Program-made: the position numbers and the translations under genes | NCBI GenBank assembly: GCA_963921825.1 | Contig: OY997594.1 | Coordinates: 5,833,001-5,897,000, forward strand | Source of the DNA: Erodium maritimum | Taxonomy: Eukaryota; Streptophyta; Magnoliopsida; Geraniales; Geraniaceae | Length of the DNA: 64,000 nucleotides | Direction: 5' to 3' | Shown: positions 47,201 through 57,230 of the stretch, in pieces | Layout: every line of letters starts with the position of its first letter | Numbering within the stretch: the first letter of the stretch is position 1 | The notes under the pieces: generated by a model | Seen by the model: only the letters and a program-made list of their open reading frames with translations | Told to the model about the DNA's origin: nothing | Database searches by the model: none

Positions 47201-47568
47201 GGCTTCTCTTTTCATTTCAACATGTTTTGACCAGTGGGCCAGCGACAGAGTTTACTATCTTCTAAGGCTATGGTCAAGACTGGTAAGATCTGTTGGGTAT
47301 GTGAAGACTCACAAACCAATCCTGATTGATGGCTATATACCAAAGTTAATTGAAGGTTTTGTTTCTTCAAGATTTGAATCTGTGCAGGTAATTTTACTTA
47401 GCTGACCTGGTTATGCATGTGATTTCATTCATGCAAACTGAATAAGTTATTTACTATGTTATTAAAATGCAGTCAGAGTTATTGGATGAACTTATAGAGA
47501 ATCCACTTGACAATTGGGAATCTCTCCAATATCAGCTTGAGTTCTTTCCACATCTTTGCAGATCTCAG
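41221..47568 (+). CDS. XPO7: Exportin-7-like, exons 1-11
   Basis: Exons read from splice sites and frame: 41221-41461, 41707-41870, 42422-42484, 43932-44049, 44194-44303, 44423-44518, 44910-45033, 45885-45949, 46713-46799, 47235-47387 and 47473-47568. The start MENLAQLEALCERLYNSQ and the block YILDNALTPYALMLASSNLL are typical of plant exportin-7. Ran-binding importin-beta N-terminal helices lie in exons 1-2. Later helices include RGPDLESFVVGSIIQLFCR (exon 2), QELALSLSHKCLSFNF (exon 5) and EFTLKSLQSWQ (exon 9). All phases in this part join cleanly. Intron 3 carries the MITE at 43423-43778. Exon 4 was extended to AATG before GTAATG because only that end joins in frame with exon 5. Confidence 0.85.
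43423..43778. mobile_element. MITE with triplicated arm, intron 3
   Basis: The ends AGGGATAATTGTCAAAACAT and its inverse match for about 38 bp, with ATTTTTT on both sides (43416-43422 and 43779-43785). The right part repeats a roughly 60-bp unit (CTTTAGGGTAGCCACACA, then GTGGACGAAACGTTGTGCAC) three times, while the left arm holds one inverted copy. It can fold into a hairpin with three alternative partners. Confidence 0.85.
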
Positions 47569-48089
47569 GTTTGGGACTTACATCTTGTAAAATTCTGAAA
47601 TATTATTGATGATTATTGATATTCTTGATGTTTCAATACAATGAGAGCACCCCTTTATATATAGGGTTTAACTTTATGCGAAATAGGAAATACTAATACT
47701 AAATAACATAGGAAACCTAACTTAACTAGAATAGGAAATACTTGTAAACTGGAAATAAACTAAACTCTAACACTCCCCCTCACGTGCAAATCGGATAACG
47801 AGTCTTGCACGTGGACGAAGAATAAATTTCAAATTTCTTCATGTTGTTGCTTCACCACTATGATGTTGTTGCCGAAGGCTAAGAATTTTTTTTTCAACAC
47901 TCCCCCTCACGTGTAGGTATGATCTTCTACACGTGGGCCATAGCAGGTCTGGACATCTGCATATGTACCGGATACCACAGGGTGGAGGTGACAAACGGGA
48001 CGATACCAATAACGGCTTTTTAAAGCCTAAGACGATCTGGAGCCATTGGCTCATACCCTGATTTTACGGACGCACGATTTAGCTTCGAG

Positions 48090-48380
48090 CAATTACACCA
48101 CGTGGGGGCAAAACATCTTCATCCAAGTCGCATAACGACAATGCGAAACAACTTTAAGCAACTACGTCACATGACGGTGCAAAAAATTTCAAGCAACTAC
48201 GCCTCATAAGGACGGTGCGAAAGAACTTCAAGCAACTACGTCGACGGTGCGAAAGAACTTCAAGCAACTACGTCGACGGTGCGAAACAACTTCAAGCAAC
48301 TACGCTGACGGTGCGAAACAAATTTGAGCAACTACGTCGAGTAACGACGGTGCGAAACATCTTCAAGTAAGCACGACGAT
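48090..48380. repeat. Tandem repeat inside the TRIM-like element
   Basis: About eight degenerate copies of a 33-45-bp unit containing CAAGCAACTACGTCGACGGTG and GCGAAA. The two central copies are nearly identical. Units differ by small insertions between ACTACG and ACGGTG. Confidence 0.8.
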
Positions 48381-48713
48381 GGTGCAAACTATGCTGATTT
48401 TACAGACACCCAAGTATATGTGATATTTTTTTTTCGAAAAATCACCAAAACCCTAGAATCAGAAGAATGGAGATGGAAGGAAACTGCTCGGAACTGCTCG
48501 GCTGAATTTTCAGCTCGTGAACATTAACCCATGAACAGTGTCGGTGAACAATGATTCCCTGAACACCGATCAACGTAAACAGTGTCCCTGATGAACAGAA
48601 CTCGCGGATGAACAGTAGAAATTCCGAAGAACAATGCCTTGCCCACCCGCTAAATTATATATTAACGAGTGGGCAAAGCCATAACCCACGAAAATCTAAC
48701 CTAGGATCAAATA

Positions 48714-48726
48714 GGCTCTGATACCA
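48714..48726 (-). promoter_or_regulatory. TRIM-like element primer binding site
   Basis: On the minus strand TGGTATCAGAGCC directly follows the LTR and matches the initiator Met tRNA complement. Confidence 0.85.
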
Positions 48727-48986
48727 TGTAAAATTTTGAAATATTATTGATGATTGTTGATATTCTAGATGTTTCAATATAATGAGAGCACCCCCTTTAT
48801 ATAGATAGGGTTTAACTCTATGCGAAATAAGAAATACTAATACTAAATAACATAAGAAACCTAACTTAACTAGAATAGAAAATACTTGTAAACTGGAAAT
48901 AAACTAAACTCTAACTCCATTTTACTTTTGAAAACTAGAAGTAAAGGTTTTCATTTTTCAAAACTTTCCAATCTCTTGAATTGCAG

Positions 48987-51691
48987 TATGAAACCTGTAG
49001 CAAGTATGTAATGAAGACTATGGATCCAATTATGCGGGTATATATGGTATAGTAAGTCTTTCAGAAGTGTGTTTATCTATTAAGACTTCCGGAAATTATT
49101 ATCTTGATTCTGGTCTGTCAAACATAGTATCTTGTCTTGTGCAGGAAGGAATGAACATGTCACAATTTGTGAATAACTTAGTGTTACTGAAGCAGAACTC
49201 GGTTGGATGGTGCATATTGTTGCTGCCATTCTTAATACAAAGCAAATTCTTGGATCTGGGTAAATGTTGTAACTAATCCTGATTACAAAGATATCTGATG
49301 ACAACTTGATTTTCACCTGAACTTGTTTTGCTCCGCTTGCAGTAGTGAATCACAAGAGATACTTGATGCAGAACTCTCAGCACGTGTTCTGCAGCTGATT
49401 AGTGTCACTGATAGTGGATTGTACAGTCAGGTATATATCAATAAGAAGATGATGCCACATTTATTTACTGCTACATGAACTCATACTCCAATAAGTACTA
49501 ATATTTATCATAAAAACGTATCATCATTACACATGTTTGACGTCTGTGATTTGTTATACATCATCAAAGCATCCAAATAAGTAACTATATTCAATAAAAC
49601 CTTTTCAGCTGATAAAAAAAGTAATAACTTCTTCCCGGGTTTCCCTTTTTTGGATTTTCTTAAGTCTCAGGTCGCATAAATATAAATATATGATTACATT
49701 TAAAAGGGAAGGACAAACCCAACTATTGGGTTGACCTTTTAATTGTGTAGTCTGACCCATATGTAGCCTGATTTTAAAATTATTTACTGGAAATACTATT
49801 TGAATCATTGACGAGGTGTTGATGCCAAAATAATGTTCTTTAATTTATGTTTGGAACAGTGTTCATTTCCTTGTAATATTAGCTTCTTATTTCTTAGAAA
49901 GGATAGAAATTGGTCTATTTTTGTTAACTTGAATGCAACTTGATCATGCTTATTTTTTTTTAAAGTACAGTTTTATCTCCACACGATCTTATTCCAACAG
50001 TACTCGTTGTGTGCTCTTCTTGTTAATTCACTTGTGACTGAACACCACCCTGTCCTAATCTACATACTGTCAATAACTCAATATGTTCTACTCGGTATTG
50101 TCTTTCTTTTCATTAGTGCATGTTATAATTTGAACTGGGTATTGCTTTTTGAACATGCATATCAACATTATCTCTCTCCATTACTCTGGTTGGTGATGAT
50201 TTTTTTCTTATGTTAACCTTAATTAAAACAAAGTTTTCCTCTTTAACTCAAAGAAGTATTGTTCTGTGCCTCTTTATTTTTACTTAATTATTGGATCTAG
50301 CAGAGATATGATGAAATAGGCAAGCAGAGACTTGATCATGCTATCCTCACATTCTTTCAGCAGTTTAGAAAGTCCTATATTGGTGATCAGGCTTCCAACG
50401 TAAATGTTGCAGTTCAAATTGCTTTTGCTCATGTTTTTTCTTCTTCAGAAAGTTTTATCAACACTAGATTCTACTTCTGTTATAGCAGTTATTTGAACGG
50501 TTATCTCAGCTTCTGTGTCTTCATGATCATTTACAACTTTCAAATGTTATTGCTGGGAAGATGGTTACAAACCTCAAGTCTTATACAGAGGTAATGGTTC
50601 ATAATTTGTGTTCGGTAACTCTTGTTCCTGTCCACTTTATACCATTTTTACCCCAATGGGCAGTGTGAAGAAGTCTTGGATCATACCTTAAGTCTTTTCG
50701 AGGAAATGACATCAGGGTAAGTGTTATCCATGTTGGAATCAAATAACTCAACTTCTCTGTTATTTCTTGTATGTGTTCCTTGTGATGCATTTTCAGACTG
50801 GCATGCCTTTTGTGCAGATTTATGGCAAGGTTGCTGCTTTTGAAATTGGATAGCATTGAATTCATGATTTCACATCACAATGTAAATATCTACGTTCAAA
50901 TGGGCTATGTTCATAGTTACTTTTCGTTAGAAGTGTAAAATGGTAAAGAAGCTTTCAATTATTAGCTTAAACTGTTAGTTGAGTTGGTCTTCTACTACTT
51001 TCATGTTTGACATATATGAATATCTTAGCAAGGGCCTGAGCTACATATGCATATTTCTTTTTTCTATTGTAGAAGGAGCACTTCCCTTTCCTCGAAGATC
51101 TCCGATGTTCACGTAGTAGAACAAAATTCTATTACACAATTGGCTGCCTGATTTTTATGGAGGTCAGTCATTTGAAATTTAAAATCTCAATGGATTGTCT
51201 TCAGCAGGTTTGGAAGTCTTAATGCTCTGTAGTGCACATCTAGTGACATTACTTTTTTATCATGTTATAGGAGCCAATGGGGCTTCATTCATTCTCTGGG
51301 ACCCAGCATTTAATGCTGACATTTTTTGAAATTGTAAAGTTATAGAACCCAATCATTCTTCATTTTTTTTAACTTACCAATGGTGGTTATGCCACTTATA
51401 GGTCTTCGTCGGTTTAGAAGGTACTCCTGATGCTATGTTCCGATCAGATGCTGTTAAGTATGCATTGATGGGATTGATGCGTGATCTCAGAGGCATAGTA
51501 ATGGCCACAGATAGGTTGGTAATTAGAGTTCTGGTATTTCATATTATTTGTAAACCACTTTTATTGTTCTTATTTTCTGGTTTTTCCGTTTTTTCAGTCA
51601 CAAAACATACAGTTTCCTTTTTGATTGGCTATATCCAGCTCACATGCCTGTTGTCATACAAGGCATTACACATTTGGCTGATACTCCTGAG
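48987..51691 (+). CDS. XPO7: Exportin-7-like, exons 12-21, frameshift in exon 13
   Basis: Exons: 48987-49037, 49145-49259, 49343-49430, 50304-50399, 50489-50590, 50664-50716, 50818-50881, 51073-51207, 51402-51514 and 51598-51691. Exon 13 starts in frame (EGMNMSQFVNN), but its second half is coding only in another frame (LSVTEAELGWMVHIVAAIL). That second frame is the one that joins exon 14 (SESQEILDAELSARVLQLI). The other two frames of exon 13 hit stops early, so no simple change of splice site repairs it. Exons 14-21 are clean. They include RYDEIGKQRLDHAILTFFQQ (exon 15), KEHFPFLEDLRCSRSRTKFY (exon 19) and FLFDWLYPAHMPVV (exon 21). Exon 19 runs past the first GT at 51163 because the extended frame (LKFKISMD) is conserved. 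Confidence 0.8.
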
Positions 51692-52000
51692 GTAAGGTGC
51701 AAAGAACCATTTCCTGATGCATATTCATGATCTACTTGCATGCCACTGGTTTTGATTTTATTCAGTTCATCATTTAGTGTAAGTTCAGAGTTTGTTTCTG
51801 CACAGAGGGAAGGAGCCATTATCTCTGTAAATCTTTCTTTTCTATGGGATCTCAAAGTAGAAGACCAGCTAATATATTTGATATTTCTGGCGATTTTGAT
51901 TTTTCAAGTGGCTACACAATAGCACACAAAAATGTGTTGGTTACCTTTATATTTAAAATTTTAAAAGGCTTTGGCTTGCTGTATATAGGCTATTATAAAA

Positions 52001-52392
52001 TGTTAGGTGCCCTGCTTATCGAACGTGTTACGGGACCGAGGTAAGAACTAAGAACAAGGGTTCGCGTGTGCGAATCCTTGTTCTTCTTCTACCAATGATG
52101 ACAATCAAGCTCGTAAAGGGAACTTGAGACCTTTGCAGGAGAACTAACAGTATATTAATTCTCGATGATTTATTCATATGACTCCTTTGGTTTATATATA
52201 CCAAAGAGGTTTCCCCTTCCTAAAGCAACATTAAATGATAATTGATTCTACCCAAAGTTACCCAAATCCTACTACAATTGAAATAACAATAAAAGGAAAT
52301 ACTAGATAGCTTCTTAGCCACTTTCTGATTCTCCTTGGCCACGGATCCGTCTCTTGTACACGATTCCATACCCGCCAACCCGGCCCATAACA
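52001..52392 (-). repeat. Chromovirus LTR (3' in element sense)
   Basis: It starts TGTTAGGTGCC and ends CCCATAACA on the plus strand. It holds TTTGGTTTATATATACCAAA, a palindromic TATA-like block. Confidence 0.9.
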
Positions 52393-52429
52393 TCACTCCC
52401 CCCATTCAGTCGGCGCTTGACCTCAAGCG

Positions 52430-55400
52430 CAAAAGAATGATGACGGGCCACCAAATCATCCACCAGCTCCCAAGAGGCCTCGGACGGGGACTTGTGAGCC
52501 CAGTGCACCAAAACTTCAGTCCGATCTGCTCGGGTACGGACATCCAAAATAGCAACCGGAGCGGGGGGTGCCACCAAGGAATCCGGCGGGGGAAGTTGCG
52601 GCGACCCCTTGACGTCACCCACGAACTTTCTGAGGCATGAAACGTGGAAAACTGGATGAATCCGAGCATCCGCCGGCAAGTCCAGCTTGTAAGCAACCTC
52701 CCCAATCCTTTGGAGTACTTGAAATGGCCCGTAGAATCGCGGGCTTAACTTTCGACCGCTACGGGACTTCTGGCGATACGGCTGGAGTTTCAACAGAACC
52801 AACTCCCCGATCTGGAACGAAACCTCACGATGCTTCCGGTCGTAACTAGCCTTCATAGCCTGCTGAGCGCGCAATAATTGCCTTCGAAGGCCAGCCAATG
52901 CTTCGTCACGCTCAGTAAGCTCACGATCAACTGCCTCCAAACGAGCCGCCCCGACGCATAATTCAGTAGCCGCGGGGGAGGCCGCCCGTAGACCACCTCA
53001 AAGGGAGAGGTGCGAATCGCTGAGTGGTAACTCGTGTTGTAGCAGTACTCGGCCCACACCACCCAACGAGACCAGAGCTTCGGGTGGTCAGCCACGAAAC
53101 AACGCAGGTACATTTGGAGTGTCCTGTTGACCACTTCCGTCTGTCCGTCATTTTGCGGATGATAGGCTGAACTCATGTGGAGAGATGACCCGCTCAAGCG
53201 AAACAACTCCTGCCAGAATGCACTAGTAAATGCCTTGTCCCTGTCACTAACAATAGTCTCCGGAGCGCCGTGTAATCGAACCACCGTGTCAAAGAACACC
53301 CATGCCACAAAAGCCGCAGTATACGGGTGAGACATGGCCATAAAATGTCCATACTTGGATAACCTGTCAACCACCACAAAGAGCACCGTCTTCCCGCCTG
53401 ACACAGGCAAAGCATCAATAAAATCCATACTAATGTTGGCCCATACCTGAGAAGGGATCGGTAGAGGCTGGAGCAAGCCCGTATGCTTCAGGGTTTCGGC
53501 CTTGTGACGCTGACAAATGTCACAAGCTCGCACAAAGGACTGAACCGAAGCCTTCATCCTTTGCCAAAAGAAATCAACAGAAACCCGAACCAAGGTCTTC
53601 TGATAATCCTCATGATGAGCATTGTGGATCGTGGCCAGAATAACCGGAATTAAGGGGGAGTCCGCCGGCAGTCAAGCCCGCGACTTGTAAAATATAATAC
53701 CATTACGTACCTCCCATGGTCGGACAGCTTGCCTGCTGCGACGTCGGTCACAATCTGCTGACAGATGGGCGACCGTTGAGTCTCCACTGCCACTTCGGTC
53801 TACAGGGGCACTACCGGTGCAGATAATGCACATAAAACCTCCAATTCCTCGTCCCTTCTTGACAGGGCATCAGCCACAACATTGTCCCGACCAGCCCGAT
53901 ATTCGACCATGAAGTCGAACCCCATTAACTTCGACAGCCACCTCTGCTGCGGGGAAGTCGTCACTCGTTGCTCTAACAGGTACTTTAGAGCAAAGTGGTC
54001 GGTTTGAATCAAAAATTCCCGCCCCCATAGGTACGCTCGCCAACGACGAACTGCCTGGGCCAACCCAATTAGCTCCTTCTCATACGCTGCCAACTTGAAG
54101 TGGCGAGCTGCAAACGGCTTGCTAAAAAATGCAATCGGTTGACCGCCCCGATCCCCGAGTCACAAGCATCACAGTCAACTCTGAACTCGACCTCAAAATC
54201 AGGCATTGCCAAAACCAGAGTGGTAGTCATGGCAGTTTTCAAGGCCTGAAATGCACCTTGCGCCTCTTCGTCCCATGTGAAAGCATTCTTTTTCAGCAAG
54301 CGAGTTAATGGTGCGGCGAGGAGACCTTGGCCTTGGACGAACTTCCGGTAATAGCCCGTCAATCCCAAGAACCCGCGGAGAGCCTTGGGTGTGGACGGGG
54401 TCGGCCACTCTATCATGGCCGAAACTTTGGCAAGGTCAGCTTCTACCAATTCCCGAGATCAGAAATCCCAAATAAGCCACCTGTTCCTTAGCAAACAGAC
54501 ACTTGCTACGCTTCAGAAATAAAGAATTGGACTGCAGCAAGGATAGAATTACCCGCAAATGATGGAGGTGCTCGGACCATGAGGGGCTATAAATTAGAAT
54601 GTCATCAAAAAAAGACCAGTACAAAACGCCGCAGGTATGGAGCGAAGATATCGTTCATCAGCGCCTGAAAGGTCGAGGGAGCATTCGTGAGACCGAAAGG
54701 CATTACTAGGAACTCGAAATGCCCGTGGAGTGTCCGGAAGGCGGTCTTCTGAACATCCGCCAGGTGCATGCGGACCTGATGATATCATGAGCGCAGGTCC
54801 AACATAGAGAAGAACCGCGCCCCATGTAACTCGTCCAGCAACTCATCAATTACCGGAATAGGAAATTTATCCTTAACCGTTCGAGCATTAAGGGCCCTGT
54901 AATCCACGCACATCCGCCAAGACTGATCGGCCTAGGGAACCAACAAAACCGGTGAAGAGAATGGGGATTTGCTCGGCTGAATGATCCATTGAGCCAGCAT
55001 ATCACGCCATTGCTTCTCGATTTCGTCCTTTTGACGGTGAGGATAACGATAGGGGTGGACCACCACAGGACCCGAGCCGGGTAACAAGTGAATGTGATGG
55101 TCGGCCGAACGCTGGGGCGGGAGGCCTCTAGGTTCTGCAAACAGACCCGAAAAGTCCCCTAGCAATGCCACACATTGTTGTTCCTGCGACCTGCTGCTAG
55201 TAAGTGCTGCAAAAACCGGTTTCTCCTCTGCTGGGTCAAGGCCCCTTAAGATAATAGGCCGGCCCGAAATATAGAACTTCATGGTCATGTGATCGAAATT
55301 CCAAAGTATGTCGCCCAATGTGTGAAGCCAATTAACACCTAGGACAGCAGTGAACCCACACAGCGGTAAGACAAATAAGTCAAAATGAAACACATTTGAA

Positions 55401-56661
55401 CCCACCGTAATAGGCGCAAGCTGAGAACACTTTTCCTGTTAGCCACGAGAACACGCAATCCCGTCCGACCCTGTACCGGAATGCCCACCTTACGCGCAAA
55501 ACCCTCGTCCACAAAGCTGTGGGTCGAGCCCGAATCAATCAAAATCAGCAGGGGGCTGCCTCCGAGAGTCGCCTGCACCCTCATGGTGCGTGGTGCCACC
55601 GTGCCGGTCATAGCATGGAGCGAAATGGACGGGTAGTCCTCCTCCGGAATCGGATCCAGGCCTTCATCGCCGTCCTCAATCAGCTCCAAATAGAACAACT
55701 TCTTACAACGATGACCCAAGCTGTAAGCCTCATCACAATTAAAACAGAGCCCCTTGGAGATGCGTTCCTGCTTCTCCTCTTTAGAAATGCGCTTGACAAA
55801 GGGCCTTGGAGCCAAACTCGCAGGCTGTTGTCGGCGGGGCGCCACTGGTGAAACAGCCAACTCCTCCGGAGCCCTCCTCTCGTAGAGCTTAGCGAGTCCC
55901 ATAGCCGTGTTTAAGTCACGGGGCTGCTGAATCTCTACATCAATAGCCAGAGTGCCTCGTAACCCACTTATGAAAAGAGCCAGCTCCTGATCAGGTTTCA
56001 AAGCCGGCACCTGAGCGACCAAACGCTCGAAACTAGTCGCATATTCGTCCACCGAGCCGACCTGCTTCAATTTGGCTAACTCACCGAGCAGGTTACTAGC
56101 CAAAATTGATCCAAATCGGGTGTTACAGTAGCCCTTAAATTCCGGTCAGTGTATGCCGGGATAATCTTGCTGTAGCTTCATGTACCACAACTGTGCGTCC
56201 TCCTCAAGATGGAACGCAGCCAGCATAACCCTCTCCTCCGGGGCCGTGCGTTGGTGAAGGAAATGACCTTCACAATGGTTTAACCAAGCAGTCGGGTCCG
56301 AGCGGCCATCGAAGCGGGGAAATTCGAGGCGCGCAAAACGAGGAGCTCCCCCCCCCCCTCAGAACCTGCCAAAACCGGCGCCGGCGCGGTTTTGGACTGC
56401 CCCCCTCCTTCCGCAACCGACCCTGCCCCAGACGGGTTCACCACGACCCTGGGTTGCTGCCCGCCGGCGGCGTCTGCGCCCGGCTGTCCTCTCGGAACCG
56501 CGCTCTCCCCCTGATTCTCCACCGGCGTCACCCGAGCGGATAGCGACCGAGCCAGCAAGGCGAGCTCCCGAAGCTGTTCGCTCACCTGCTCGCCCTTCGC
56601 CTTTCGCTCAGCCATGAACGCATCCCAACGCTGCTCCAAGGAAGCCGAATTCTCACATGTC
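52430..56661 (-). pseudogene. Chromovirus gag-pol, multiply frameshifted
   Basis: Read on the minus strand. Gag starts near 56661 (MTCENSASLEQRWDAF) and continues after a frame break at 56103 (GELAKLKQVGSVDEYATSFE). A Cys/His knuckle-like CFNCDEAYSLGHRC lies near 55750 and the protease LIDSGSTHSF near 55540. The reverse transcriptase catalytic region is [16 protein letters not shown] (near 54610). The RNase H region is 54449-53800 (FLGLTGYYRKFV, then YEKELIGLAQAVRRWRAYLW). Integrase is 53593-52853 (CDICQRHKAE, MDFIDALPVSGG, SDRDKAF, YHPQNDGQTEVVNR). The chromodomain near 52560-52430 reads VLVHWAHKSPSEASWE; it targets integration to marked chromatin. At least six frame changes or stops separate the pieces, so it is inactive. 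Confidence 0.9.
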
Positions 56662-56671
56662 ATAACACGTG

Positions 56672-56683
56672 GCTCTGATACCA
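56672..56683 (-). promoter_or_regulatory. Chromovirus primer binding site
   Basis: TGGTATCAGAGC on the minus strand lies three bases from the LTR and matches the initiator Met tRNA complement. Confidence 0.9.
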
Positions 56684-56686
56684 CTT

Positions 56687-57022
56687 TGTTAGGTGCCCTG
56701 CTTATCGAACGTGTTATGGGACCAAGGTAAGAACTAAGATCAAGGGTTCGCGTGTGCGAATCCTTGTTCTTCTTTCTACCAATGATGACAATCAAGCTCG
56801 TAAAGGGAACTTGAGATCTTTGTAGGAGAACTAACAATATATAAATTCTCGATGATTTATTCATATGACCCCTTTGGTTTATATATACCAAAGAGGTTTC
56901 CCCTTCCTAAAGCAACATTAAAAAGGAGATACTAGATAGCTTCCTAGTCACTTTCTGATGCTCTTTGACCACGGATCCGTCTCTTGTACACGATTCCATA
57001 CCGGCCAACCCGGCCCATAATA
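56687..57022 (-). repeat. Chromovirus LTR (5' in element sense)
   Basis: It matches 52001-52392 apart from a missing block of about 55 bp near 56922 and scattered changes. Its outer end reads CATAATA instead of CATAACA. Confidence 0.88.
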
Positions 57023-57230
57023 TAAAACTGTTCTAGGTTCATTTATATAATAAAATGGGCTGACAAATGTCGTTAATTCTTTTGTTAAGTTAACAAAATG
57101 TAGCTCAAGTATAACCCATGTGGTGGTGATGATTTTGTTGTTATGTTTAATTAATCTCATATGCTATGTGTAAAATTTAACTTTCCATTTCTATAGTAAA
57201 ATGGATATGTTATACAAGAATATGGTACAG

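Larger units (their letters stand above)
47586..48915 (-). mobile_element. TRIM-like LTR element, intron 11, antisense
   Basis: Two LTR-like repeats of about 187 bp (47586-47772 and 48727-48915) start TGTAAAATT. The minus strand has TGGTATCAGAGC next to the right LTR (the primer site) and a G-rich tract next to the left one (CACTCCCCCTCACGTG on the plus strand). The 950-bp inside has no coding frame, as in terminal-repeat retrotransposons in miniature. The LTRs differ at about ten positions. No clean 5-bp target duplication was found. Confidence 0.8.
52001..57022 (-). mobile_element. Chromodomain Ty3/Gypsy element, intron 21, antisense
   Basis: A 5-kb element flanked by TAAAA (51996-52000 and 57023-57027). 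Its LTRs are 392 bp (52001-52392) and 336 bp (56687-57022); the right one lacks an internal block of about 55 bp and the LTRs differ elsewhere, so it is older than the nested Gypsy and Copia. The primer site is tRNA-iMet type, and a G-rich tract lies next to the left LTR (ACTCCCCCC on the plus strand). The domain order gag, protease, reverse transcriptase, RNase H, integrase, chromodomain marks a chromovirus. Confidence 0.92.

Noticed and set aside
47580-48920. A 5-bp target duplication for the TRIM-like element
   Set aside because: Flanks read ACATCT at left and TCCAT at right, with no acceptable match.
52335-52849. Plus-strand frames over the chromovirus integrase end
   Set aside because: They are shadows of the minus-strand integrase and chromodomain.
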